Source: Chrysomallon squamiferum
Lineage: Eukaryota > Mollusca > Gastropoda > Neomphalida > Peltospiridae
Direction of reading: 5' to 3'
Assembly: GCA_012295275.1 (NCBI GenBank)
Contig: CM022677.1
Location: 23,808,235-23,820,734, forward strand
Length of the DNA: 12,500 nt
Made by a program: the position numbers and the translations under genes. Below the pieces are notes generated by a model. That model worked only from the letters and a program-made list of their open reading frames with translations, was not told where the DNA came from and ran no database searches. This document shows positions 1 through 7,775 of the stretch, piece after piece (within the stretch, counting starts at the first letter, position 1; every line of letters starts with the position of its first letter).

Positions 1-117
<117 letters not shown>

Positions 118-405
118 CAATGAAAATATTAAAAACAGATAACCCCAAAACTGTCAAAATTAAAATACTTTATTTTCTTAAAAATATTATTCTGTTTCTT
201 TTAATTTTTTCTTTCTTTTTAACGTCTATTACATTCTTGCCATATATTTTTAAAAAACTGTTAACTCTGAAATGGCGTCATCACTTATTCAAATGGAATC
301 ATAAAATAAATAACACTGCACTGTTATAACCTCGCTAGGTAAGTGAAAGTAAAATGAATCCGAACCTGTACGTAGGAATTTTAGCCGATGTCATTTTTGT
401 CTTCT

Positions 406-470
406 ATAGATATATATATATATATATATATATCACACTCACACACACACACACACACACACGCACACAC
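406..470. repeat. compound (TA)n(CA)n microsatellite
   Basis: A TA run (about 406-432) passes into a CA run (about 434-470, with one CG interruption). On the minus strand this reads as GT repeats then AT repeats, starting about 20 bases downstream of the splice donor of the minus TSR exon at 492-662. Confidence 0.95.
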
Positions 471-491
471 AATGTACATACATAGTCTTAC

Positions 492-662
492 CTGCTTTAC
501 AGTCTCCTCCAGTGCACGGTTCTGTTGTGACGTGGTAACCTCGTCCACGACACAGACGGTAGGGACTACGACACTGTCTCGTGCTCACAGCAAGTCTCTC
601 ACAGAGAGGATTACACTTGCTGCGCGCTGTCGTGTTCCACGTTGTCCACGTGTTCCTAGCGT
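492..662 (-). CDS. TSR exon (third visible module of the minus-strand gene)
   Basis: This exon encodes one thrombospondin type-1 repeat of an extracellular protein. On the minus strand it follows an acceptor ending TTTGTCAG, and the first two bases complete a codon. It reads 57 codons and ends at donor GCAG|GTAAGA, giving phase-1 introns at both ends. The module has the WTTW tryptophan pair near its start and six cysteines in TSR spacing. The usual CSVTCG is replaced by CNPLCE, so the Ser/Thr and the Gly of the POFUT2 O-fucosylation motif (C-x-x-S/T-C-G) are missing. Exon boundaries and family are clear from comparison with nine sister modules in the window. Which full-length gene it belongs to is not known. 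The gene continues to the left because the exon ends mid-codon. Confidence 0.85.
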
Positions 663-1195
663 CTGACAAATCAGAAACCTTTTTTTCAGAATCGTTGTGG
701 CCTTTTTAGTTACAGTTGTTATCGTTATCCGTGTCGAGATTTTATTTACACGCTGTTTTTATTCTTTGTGTTTGCTTATTTAATCTGAGTGTACGAACGT
801 GTGATTATTATTTTTTTTTAATTTACTAGCGATTGTTGATACGGACGAGGTCATGATTAAAGATATCTGTCGACTAATATCGTTATTTTAATCCGTGTTA
901 TACAGTTCAGCCTGACTTATGCTGATTCGTAAATATTCCATTACATTGATTCGTAAATGGTATTAAAAAACAAAAAGAATAAGAACAACTAAAAAAACCT
1001 CATATTCTACAGTATTTATTCCTTAACATGTCTGACAGTGCTCTGTGTATAATGATAAGCAGACAAAATATCAAGAAAGACGTAGAAGAAGAAAAAAAAT
1101 TAATCGTACGGGTGAATGTCGTCTGCTACAAAGCGGCCATTTTAGGTTTATTTTTGTCGCCATCGCTAAAAGGTGATTAGGCATGAGTCGTGTAC

Positions 1196-1248
1196 TGTGT
1201 GTGTGTGTGCGTATGTGTGTTTCTGTGTGTATGTGTGTGCATTCATAT
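1196..1248. repeat. imperfect (GT)n microsatellite
   Basis: GT repeats interrupted by GC, AT and TC dinucleotides, typical of an ageing microsatellite. Intronic in the minus-strand gene model. Confidence 0.9.
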
Positions 1249-1310
1249 CAAATATAAATATAAAAACCAATATAAATACCTCAATACATACCTAGATGAT
1301 TACATATACA

Positions 1311-1314
<4 letters not shown>

Positions 1315-1392
<78 letters not shown>
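1315..1392. repeat. (CT)n microsatellite, about 39 units
   Basis: An uninterrupted CT tract, followed by a T/A-rich stretch. It lies in the intron between the minus-strand exons at 1524 and 662, where it reads as (GA)n in the transcript. Confidence 0.97.
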
Positions 1393-1399
<7 letters not shown>

Positions 1400-1523
1400 A
1401 TTTTTTTATTTATTTATATAAAAGTATTATTTCAGTATATTAAAAATAGAAAAAGTTTTGGAATAAAATACAAGTAGAAAATAATAAAACTATAAGAAAA
1501 AAAACACATCAAAAAACACCTAC

Positions 1524-1701
1524 CTGCACAGTCTGCACACACACGTAGCCTAACGATAGACTTTACGTCATCTCCTCTGCAGTTTGCTACCCGTTTTGTG
1601 TTTAAGACAAGTTCGTCTGTACGTAGTCGTACTGACACCAACTCCACACGTGACACTGCAGTTTTCTGAGACCTTTGTCCACTCAGTCCACGAAGCAATC
1701 A
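1524..1701 (-). pseudogene. frameshifted TSR exon (second visible minus-strand module)
   Basis: On the minus strand this is a TSR exon with the WTEW pair, CSVTCG and YRRTC in one frame. The second half (VANCRGDD, RLRVCADC) continues in another frame. From the third TSR cysteine (codon 1609-1607) to the next cysteine codon there are 25 bases, where the sister exon at 2049-2225 has 24. This is a one-base insertion in about 1597-1606. Without correction the frame ends at TGA 1570-1568. The exon is 178 bases long (177 plus one). The donor CAG|GTAGGT is good. The acceptor ends AAAG rather than CAG and has a poor pyrimidine tract. It is most likely a dead or skipped exon. Because both borders are phase 1, skipping it leaves the gene in frame. 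A base-calling error is the main alternative. Confidence 0.8.
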
Positions 1702-2048
1702 CTTTAAACCAATTTAAATACAAGATAAAAATGTAGATTTAAGTATAATATGAACGTGATATGAGCGAATTACACGCGACACTATTAACATTTTATAAAC
1801 CACAAAAAAATAAACGACATCCTTAAAACGACAATGAAACCATTTTCTTCTCATATTATTTCCATAGAATCTGGTTGTGACAAACGGAAAAAAATCCAAC
1901 AACATTAGAATATAAATATTTTTCTTTCGCTGATAATGAAAATGTTAGAACATTCTACTGGAACTTGGCATTACCGTATTTTTTCTTAAATACACAACTA
2001 TTTTAAAATTAAATCTAGAAAATGATATTAATCTGGAACGTGAAATAC

Positions 2049-2225
2049 CTGAACAGTTTCCACAGACGCGTAACGTAAAAACAGACTTCGTGTCATTTCC
2101 GTTACAGCTTGCTGCACGTGTCGTGTTATTGCACGTGCGTCTGTATTTAATCTCTGTGACGCCGACTCCGCACGTGACACTGCAACTTTGTGACACCTTC
2201 GTCCACTCAGTCCACGAACCAGTCA
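2049..2225 (-). CDS. TSR exon (first visible module of the minus-strand gene)
   Basis: An intact TSR module of 59 codons on the minus strand. The acceptor is ATATTTGCAG and the donor CAG|GTATTT, both in phase 1. It has the WTEW motif (C-mannosylation type W-x-x-W), CSVTCG (a POFUT2 O-fucosylation motif), the YRRTC strand and six cysteines. Possible N-glycosylation sequons are NTT, NDT and NCS. It is the closest relative in the window of the frameshifted module at 1524-1701, sharing the WTEWTKVS start and the RLRVC/TLRVC end, so these two arose by local duplication. It is probably the first TSR after the signal-peptide exon proposed at 4885-4948, whose phase matches. Confidence 0.88.
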
Positions 2226-2750
2226 CTGCAAATATATTCATTTACTTACTTGACTTTTTTATCCAGATTTGTTTTCTCTTTAATAACATATCAAGTTCAC
2301 TGTTCCAGTGTATCACCCAGACACCACTAGTTCTATTTATAAAAGCTGTTCCGTGAATAAGAAAAAAGAACAACATTGAAACTACCTCAGTGTAAATATT
2401 ATTAGGTTTATTGAATAAACAATTAACGTGAAGTTACTCTACCCCCCCAGACTAACACAGGGCGTGGTAATGATGAAATCATGGAGTAAGTTTCAGTCTT
2501 TGAAAATAAACTGAGACTGTTTTTGTAATCACTACTATTGACGATGTGGCAGTCAAGTTCTGTTTGCTATAGGGTCAGGGAAGTACTGACTCGTAACTCA
2601 GAAGATTCTAATAACTACAACTTACGTCAGTCTGAGCTGAAGAAAAGAGAAATACAGGAAACATACAGTTTGTGTGTATCTTATCAGTACCCAGTATCAA
2701 ATAAATACACACTTACAAAGTTATAGACTATCATTATATTTCAGCTTTTT

Positions 2751-2760
2751 TCTTCTTCTT

Positions 2761-2791
<31 letters not shown>

Positions 2792-2836
2792 TTATTATTA
2801 TTATTATTATTATCATCATCATCATCATCATCATCA
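2751..2836. repeat. compound (CTT)n(ATT)n(ATC)n microsatellite
   Basis: Three consecutive trinucleotide blocks: CTT (about 2751-2790), ATT (2791-2812) and ATC (2812-2836). Each block differs from the next by one base. Confidence 0.96.
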
Positions 2837-3065
2837 TTATCATGATCAAAACAGTTATTATCATCGTCATTATTGTTACTATTCTCATTTCTGCTTTGAT
2901 TAAATTGTAAATACGTCAATGGATTGATATTTGTAACATTTGCGTTAATATTAGGATGAAATCATACGAACCACAGCAAATAAAAAAATCCAGTGATAAA
3001 ATAAATATGATAATCCACTTCATGATGTTGTTTTTTTTCTGAAGAAGAAAGAATACAAATATAAT

Positions 3066-3090
3066 TAAATAAATAAATAAATAAAAGATA

Positions 3091-3134
<44 letters not shown>
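3066..3134. repeat. (AAAT)n then (AAT)n microsatellite
   Basis: A tetranucleotide AAAT run (about 3066-3084) is followed by a trinucleotide AAT run (about 3090-3134). Confidence 0.95.
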
Positions 3135-3136
<2 letters not shown>

Positions 3137-3775
3137 TTAATAGCTGTCGTTACTCACTCGAAATTGTTGTGGACTGAATTTTTGTTTTCTAGGTCTCTTG
3201 ACGTCAAATGTGATACGTCATACATTAGCGACTGCAGAAATGTTACTACCAAAACATATCAACATGAAACACGCGCATCATTGATCATGTGTCGTCTACT
3301 CGGTCACAGAGATAACACAAAAATTAAGCGTAAAATTATTATATTCAGAATTAAATAAGATGAATATTAAGCATAAAATGAAAAGTTAATATGAACTTTT
3401 GACTGAAACATTTACTTCAAACAAGAATTTTTTTTTTTTTTTTTTGGTCTCTCTCTCAGTCCTGAAAATCCAAATCGAGGCTCTGCTCTTTATTCAGTTT
3501 GCAGACGTTCATCAACTCAGAGATCACAAACAAGCAGTGTATTTATTTTCGTATCATTTTATTTTCTATTGTTAGATGAAAAGAACGAAATTCTTTGGGT
3601 GATTTATTCTGGCAATATTTTCATTTTACTGAATTTCTTTTATAGTTCTTTTCTACGGTATTTCGTTATGATTATTATTATGGCTCAGTTTATGCAGCAT
3701 TGCAGGCCTAACAATTAAAAGCAGTATGCTTGCAGTCATAAATTATAAATAGTTATACATTTTAAAATCCGAAAA

Positions 3776-3776
<1 letters not shown>

Positions 3777-3815
<39 letters not shown>
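3777..3815. repeat. (ATT)n microsatellite
   Basis: A clean ATT run of about 13 units in non-coding sequence. Confidence 0.95.
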
Positions 3816-3817
<2 letters not shown>

Positions 3818-4097
3818 ATGACTGACAAGAGACAAGTTTTTAGAAATTTTGATTGGACGTCACTAACCCGGCAATCTTGGAGAGATGCTGAATTTTCAGA
3901 ACCCGTGACTCTTATGATAAAAATGTAACAGAACAATGCACATTGCTATACCTTTGTTGACATTTATATACTTAAATGGATTAAGTTACACTGGCATAGA
4001 CCTAGACCCGGCTTGTAAGACGTTTTTCTTACGACAAAAAGTTAGTCCTACCATTCTTGTTACTTGTACAATTTTATAAGTGTTAATCTCATATGTC

Positions 4098-4112
4098 AAA
4101 AAAAAAAAAAAA

Positions 4113-4143
<31 letters not shown>

Positions 4144-4214
4144 TAATAATAAATAAATAAATAAATAAATTAAAAAAAAATAAAAATTAAAAATAAAAAT
4201 AAATAAATAAATAA
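4098..4214. repeat. A-rich (A)n/(AAT)n/(AAAT)n tract
   Basis: Poly-A followed by AAT and AAAT units. It could be the decayed tail of a retroposon or plain simple sequence. It is followed directly by the GC-richer island at 4231-4320. Confidence 0.85.
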
Positions 4215-4622
4215 GTTATCAAAAAATAATACGGGGCGCTGGTAGTGAAGTAGCTGGTCCAGCAAAGTCCAAGCGAACTAATGACCACCGTCCCGGATTA
4301 CAGAAACTTCTGGACATATCAAATAATTAGGTACAATCTGGTAACACTGGGTGATCGTTTAATTGTGATAATTATTCCTTGAGTACCAGTCCACCGCTTA
4401 GAATAACTTGTCTTTAATTAATACGTTTAGTTTTTATGTTTTAACTATTTCCAGAATATATAAAGTTAAAACATAATAACAGTAATGATAATGATAGTAA
4501 TAACAAAAACAACAACAACAATAAGTAGACCTATTAAAAATATAAATGATAAAAAATATAAAAAATAATCTTATCAAAAAATAATAATAACAAAGAAATC
4601 ACCTAGAAATAATTATACAAAT

Positions 4623-4625
<3 letters not shown>

Positions 4626-4664
<39 letters not shown>

Positions 4665-4687
4665 TTACTTATTTATTTATTTATTTA
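4626..4687. repeat. (CT)n then (ATTT)n microsatellite
   Basis: A CT run (about 4626-4662) passes into ATTT units. The sequence then becomes T/C-rich and leads into the strong splice acceptor at 4746. Confidence 0.95.
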
Positions 4688-4746
4688 CCCTTTTTTTTAA
4701 TTGCTCTAATTCCATTTCTTCCTTTTTTCTTTCTTTTTGTCTTCAG

Positions 4747-4877
4747 ATATGAAATCCATCATGAAGTCTGTCGTTACAAATGTTTCAATCCTGGCATTCG
4801 TCATTGTCTACGGTTTCTACGTTTTTATGATTACACTGTCGAAATTTCTGTTCATTGTCTTTTTTTTCTTATATTAA
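4747..4877 (+). CDS. candidate small exon with one hydrophobic segment
   Basis: A very good acceptor (long T/C tract ending TTGTCTTCAG) precedes two bases and an ATG at 4749. The frame then runs 42 codons to TAA 4875-4877. It encodes a short basic start (KSIMK) and about 23 hydrophobic residues. Two readings fit. One is the terminal transmembrane exon of a transcript: phase 1 fits, AATAAA lies at 4937-4942, and the spacing from exon start to the KS/HS serine matches the terminal exon at 12149. The other is a signal-peptide first coding exon after a 5' UTR intron. This would use G|GTTTCT after codon 21 in phase 1 to join the TSR exon at 5529, but that donor is very weak. No plus-strand TSR was found upstream, which counts against the first reading. 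Function is unproven. Confidence 0.35.
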
Positions 4878-4884
4878 AACTCAC

Positions 4885-4948
4885 CTACCTGCATTACCGT
4901 TTTAAGTTTAGTCAAGATACAGAACATTAATAAGATAATAAACATCAT
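4885..4948 (-). CDS. candidate signal-peptide exon of the minus-strand TSR gene
   Basis: On the minus strand the ATG at 4948-4946 opens 21 codons beginning MMFIILLMFCIL, a short hydrophobic core followed by KLKTVMQV. The frame then meets a consensus donor, G|GTGAGT, in phase 1. Phase 1 is what the TSR exon at 2225 needs, and the joined codon would be GTG (Val). Secreted TSR proteins need such a leader, and this is the only place I found in 2226-5528 on this strand that combines ATG, hydrophobic core, consensus donor and correct phase. A second donor four bases earlier (CAG|GTAGGT) would give phase 0. No obvious Ala-x-Ala cleavage site is present. The exon is eight bases from the end of the plus-strand frame at 4747-4877, so the two may overlap as transcripts. 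Confidence 0.45.
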
Positions 4949-5180
4949 CAGCACTTTACTACTACCACAACAAACTCAACAACAACAATTACAACAATAA
5001 AAACTGCAACAACTACTACTACTACTCCTACTGTTACTACTACTACTAATAATAATATTAATAAGTAATAATAATAATGATAGTAATTTAAATAATAATA
5101 ATGATAATAATAATAATATTTATAATAAGAATGATAATGATAATAATAATAATGATAATATAAATGTTTAATAATTATAA
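4949..5180. repeat. interspersed AAC/ACT/AAT trinucleotide repeats
   Basis: A mosaic of AAC, ACT, AAT and GAT triplets. Apparent proteins in it, such as runs of Y or V on the minus strand, are products of the repeat. If the minus gene starts at 4948, this is its 5' flank or 5' UTR. Confidence 0.85.
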
Positions 5181-5246
5181 CACCAACAACAAAAAACAAT
5201 GGTCTAACCCCAAAGTAATAAGAAATACATATAAATCACTGACGTA

Positions 5247-5383
5247 TTTATTTATTTATTTAAATATTTTTTTGTTTGTTTCTTTATTTGTTTATTGATT
5301 TATTTAAATATTGATTTATTTATTTAAATATTTATTTATTTATTTATTTATTTGTTTATTTATTTATTTATTTATTTAAATAT

Positions 5384-5422
<39 letters not shown>

Positions 5423-5471
5423 TTTGTTTATTGATTTATTTAAATATTTATTTATTTATTTAAATATTTGT

Positions 5472-5522
<51 letters not shown>

Positions 5523-5525
5523 TTT
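5247..5525. repeat. (TTTA)n array with higher-order interruptions
   Basis: About 280 bases of TTTA units broken at intervals by TTTAAATA and TTTG units. The array runs straight into the acceptor TTTATTTCAG of the TSR exon at 5529, so the microsatellite itself serves as the pyrimidine-rich tract. It is stop-free in all forward frames, which creates false long ORFs. Confidence 0.95.
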
Positions 5526-5528
5526 CAG

Positions 5529-5720
5529 CTGCTAGAGGAGATTCAGGTAGATCTACAGTTCAGTGGTCAACTTGGAGACAAACAAGATTTGGTTTGTGTC
5601 ACGTGGGGTGTTTCAGACTTGTCTTTGAAAGCAGAACCTGCCAGGGACCTAACACTTTGTGTCATGGATCCTACATTCGACGTAATACTGAGAGCTGCTC
5701 AGTAGGATTATGTGAACCAA
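5529..5720 (+). CDS. TSR exon, plus-strand module 1
   Basis: This 192-base exon encodes one TSR and has phase-1 borders: acceptor TTTATTTCAG and donor CCAA|GTGAGT. An N-terminal linker (AARGDSGRSTVQ) precedes the WSTW pair. Six cysteines follow in TSR order. The second-cysteine region reads CHVGCF instead of CSVTCG, so the O-fucosylation site of standard TSRs is lost while the C-mannosylation motif remains. The linker contains RGD, a tripeptide that can bind integrins when exposed. That is only a sequence match here. It is the first plus-strand TSR seen, and a leader exon must lie upstream because the exon starts mid-codon. Confidence 0.85.
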
Positions 5721-5731
5721 GTGAGTTCTAG

Positions 5732-6161
5732 CAAATAAATAAATAAATAAATAGTAAGTAAGTCAATAAGTAACTAAATGAATAAATGTTATATAAATTT
5801 TCTTTAAATCTGTAATTATATATTTTTCCTGTATTTTTTCTTTTCGTTTCGGTTTTTATCATCATTATCATCATCATCATCATTATATTTATCATTATTA
5901 CTATTATTATTAGTCGTAATAGTAGTAGTAGTAGTAGTTGTAGTAGTAGTAGTAGTAATAGTAGTAGTAGTAATTGTAGTAGTAACTGTAGTAGTAGTAG
6001 TAGTAATAGTGGTAGTAGTAGTAGTAGTAGTAGTAATAATAGTAGTAGTAGTAGTATCTGTAGTAGTAGCAGTTGTTGTAGTATCATTATCATATTATAT
6101 TTATCATTATTTCTTTCATACTCAGCTTCACTTTTACTCATCATCAGCATAATAATAATTA

Positions 6162-6203
<42 letters not shown>
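5732..6203. repeat. intron filled with AAAT, ATC, GTA and ATT/TTTA repeats
   Basis: The intron between plus modules 1 and 2. It has AAAT units (5732-5752), ATC units (about 5859-5887), a long imperfect GTA array (about 5920-6075), ATT units (about 6149-6178) and TTTA units (about 6177-6203) that merge into the acceptor TTTTCGCAG at 6209. No exon is visible. Apparent minus-strand poly-Leu ORFs are translations of the GTA array. Confidence 0.9.
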
Positions 6204-6209
6204 TCGCAG

Positions 6210-6398
6210 TTCACGGAGGCTGGAGTCGTTGGATCAGACGTCATTCAGGACGTTGTTCTGTGACGTGTGGACTGGGCAGTACAGAGATTTTTCGTACTCG
6301 AGTCTGTGACAATCCAGCACCTCGAGGAGGTGGACAGACGTGTGTAGGAAAAAACAACGAAACTGTCAAAGAAATTTGTCATCCACAGCGTTTTTGTG
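6210..6398 (+). CDS. TSR exon, plus-strand module 2
   Basis: A 189-base exon with phase-1 borders: acceptor TTTTCGCAG and donor TGTG|GTAGCC. The donor departs from consensus at +5. It encodes a textbook TSR: GGWSRW near the start, CSVTCGLG (O-fucosylation motif), RTRVC, a PAPRGGGQTC loop and a C-x5-C ending (CHPQRFC), with six cysteines in all. One N-x-T sequon (NET) lies in the loop. A (CT)n tract begins 22 bases after the donor. Of the plus-strand modules this one and modules 6 and 7 are nearest to the consensus TSR. Confidence 0.9.
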
Positions 6399-6416
6399 GT
6401 AGCCCGAGAGAGCTTG

Positions 6417-6420
<4 letters not shown>

Positions 6421-6500
<80 letters not shown>
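6421..6500. repeat. (CT)n microsatellite, 40 units
   Basis: A perfect CT run in the intron, starting 22 bases after the donor of the TSR exon at 6210-6398. Confidence 0.98.
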
Positions 6501-6504
<4 letters not shown>

Positions 6505-6749
6505 AGAGTTTTTCGCCTACATATACAGACACGCAGTGACTGAAATAAAATTCACAAAATAAATAAATAAATAAATAAAATAAAAATAATTAAAAATAAA
6601 TAAATAAATATATTTTTAAAACATTTGAAAAAATAAATAATATTAAATTAAAAAATAAATAAGAAGAAAATAAAAAAAACTAACTAAATAAATAAATTTA
6701 AAAAGTTAATGAATAAACAAACGAATGAACGAACAAACAAACAAATAGA

Positions 6750-6782
<33 letters not shown>

Positions 6783-7207
6783 AAACAGTAAATAAAAATA
6801 ACAGAATTTTTAAAATAAAGAAATAAAAATATATCACACAGCATATAATCTAGGCATTACATTTTCTTTGTTAAATTTCAAGAGAGGAAAAAACGTTTTC
6901 CTTGTCAGAGTTATATAGTTTAAAGTTTGGAAAGATTAAACAAAAAACAAAAAAAGAAATAAAGAAAGAAAGGAAGGAAGAAGAAATATACAAATAAAAA
7001 AATAAAGAAGTATAATTACTCTACGTACCCTCTATGAAATTTTCAGATGCAGAACGTAAGGTTTATATATCTGTGTATACATGACTGACATTAATAATCA
7101 GTTTACGATAAAGTTTCATCATTTTAGTTATAATTTTATCATTTATTATCATTATCTCCATAAAATATTGTCACGTAACATCCTTTGTGTAAAGATGCAA
7201 GTTTCAG
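6501..7207 (+). other. A-rich intron between plus-strand modules 2 and 3
   Basis: Dominated by AAAT units (about 6556-6610 and 6746-6780) and other A-rich sequence, with a GAAA/GGAA stretch near 6955-6980. A site TTTTCAG|ATGCAGAACG|GTAAGG-like near 7044 resembles acceptor and donor very close together, but the apparent exon would be only about ten bases. No exon is supported. Confidence 0.75.
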
Positions 7208-7252
7208 AATTCAGCATAAACAATAAAATTCATTTTGATTTGTTGTTTGAAG

Positions 7253-7456
7253 CGAATGGATACATGAGCGTGAATGGTGGGTGGAGCACGTGGGTGAGAC
7301 ACAGAACAGGCACGTGCAGTGTCACGTGCGGAGTGGGTCACGTGGAAGTGGGCTACACGAGAACGTGCACTAACCCGCCACCTGTGTCTGCACGTGACTG
7401 TGCAGGACTCAGCTGTAAAAGTGGACTGGAGAAATGTGGCAATACGTCTTGTAGAG
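7253..7456 (+). CDS. TSR exon, plus-strand module 3, with an extra cysteine
   Basis: A TSR exon of 204 bases if the acceptor is TTGTTTGAAG|CG. An upstream AG at 7207 (GTTTCAG) is also in frame and would start the exon at 7208 (249 bases). The choice is open, since the first has the better pyrimidine run and the second the better CAG. The donor is AGAG|GTAGCG, phase 1. The module has GGWSTW, CSVTCGVG and YTRTC. After that come DC, SC, KC and SC, making seven cysteines where all sister modules have six. The unpaired cysteine lies in the DCAGLSCKSG loop. The exon also contains five CACGTG hexamers. The intron begins with TTTG/TTTA repeats 15 bases after the donor. Confidence 0.85.
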
Positions 7457-7470
7457 GTAGCGCTATAATC

Positions 7471-7775
7471 TTATTTGTTTATTTGTTTGTTTATTTGTTT
7501 ATTTATTTTATTTTATTTTATTTATTTTGCTTATATATTTAGTTGTTTGTTTGTTTATTTATTTATTTTAATTATTTTATTTTATTTTATTTATTTTGCT
7601 TATATATTTAGTTGTTTGTTTGTTTGTTTGTTTGTTTATTTATTTATTTTATTTTATTTATTTTGCTTATTTATTTATTAATTTAATTTAATTTAATTTA
7701 TTTTGCTTATTTATTTATTTATTTACTTGTTTGTTTGTGTTTGTTTATTTGTTTATTTTTTTATTTATTTATTTA
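7471..7775. repeat. TTTA/TTTG tract with a roughly 68-base minisatellite
   Basis: TTTG and TTTA units in a higher-order array. The motif TTTATTTTGCTTAT recurs with its GC at 7529, 7598, 7665 and 7705, i.e. spacings of 69, 67 and 40. The first two copies share the longer run TATATATTTAGTTGTTTG. Apparent forward ORFs (FIYL-type) are repeat translations. Confidence 0.9.

Larger units (their letters stand above)
663..1523 (-). other. intron of the minus-strand TSR gene
   Basis: This stretch lies between two minus-strand TSR exons. It is AT-rich and holds an imperfect GT repeat and a long CT tract. On the plus strand there is a 50-codon open stretch beginning at the ATG at 1028, but it shows no domain and no splice context. 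I see no exon here. Confidence 0.6.
2226..4746. other. long exon-poor stretch, probable first intron of the minus-strand gene
   Basis: No TSR exon is recognisable here on either strand. It holds compound trinucleotide repeats (2751-2836), AAAT/AAT repeats (3066-3134), a poly-T run (3428-3445), an ATT repeat (3777-3815), an A-rich tract (4098-4214), a short GC-richer island (4231-4320) and a CT/ATTT compound repeat (4626-4687). A strong acceptor-like site at 3446-3459 opens a long stop-free frame ending at TAA 3716-3718, but this frame shows no domain. If the minus-strand gene starts at 4948, this stretch is its first intron. Confidence 0.5.

Noticed and set aside
120-329. A 69-codon plus-strand open frame, K/I/F-rich
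   Set aside because: No domain, AT-driven composition, no splice context. It lies in an intron of the minus-strand gene.
388-666. A 92-codon plus-strand frame across 388-666
   Set aside because: It is the antisense shadow of the minus-strand TSR exon at 492-662 plus translated TA/CA repeats.
1028-1180. A 50-codon plus-strand frame starting MSDSALC
   Set aside because: Short, no recognised domain, no donor or acceptor. Expected by chance.
2338-2345. TATAAAAG on the plus strand, a possible TATA box
   Set aside because: Isolated hit in AT-rich DNA with no first exon downstream on that strand.
3164-3358. A plus-strand frame with WTEF and several cysteines that resembles a very degenerate TSR
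   Set aside because: Only the first tryptophan motif matches and cysteine spacing is wrong (nine-residue CDTSYISDC in place of CSVTC). A shared GTGGACTGA with the real exon at 2049 could be chance.
3407-3718. A 104-codon stop-free plus-strand stretch following a strong acceptor-like site at 3459
   Set aside because: No ATG early, no domain, no phase-1 fit. A stretch of this length can arise by chance in 12.5 kb of AT-rich sequence.
5352-5731. Long plus-strand frames reading FIYLFIYL into the TSR exon at 5529, resembling a signal peptide
   Set aside because: TTTA repeats have no stops in any forward frame and encode FIYL automatically. There is no ATG, and the exon has a proper acceptor at 5528.
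5728-6150. A 140-codon minus-strand poly-Leu frame
   Set aside because: Translation of the GTA trinucleotide array.
7044-7053. A possible micro-exon of about ten bases between TTTTCAG and GTAAGG
   Set aside because: Nothing supports its use, and it would not preserve the phase-1 pattern.
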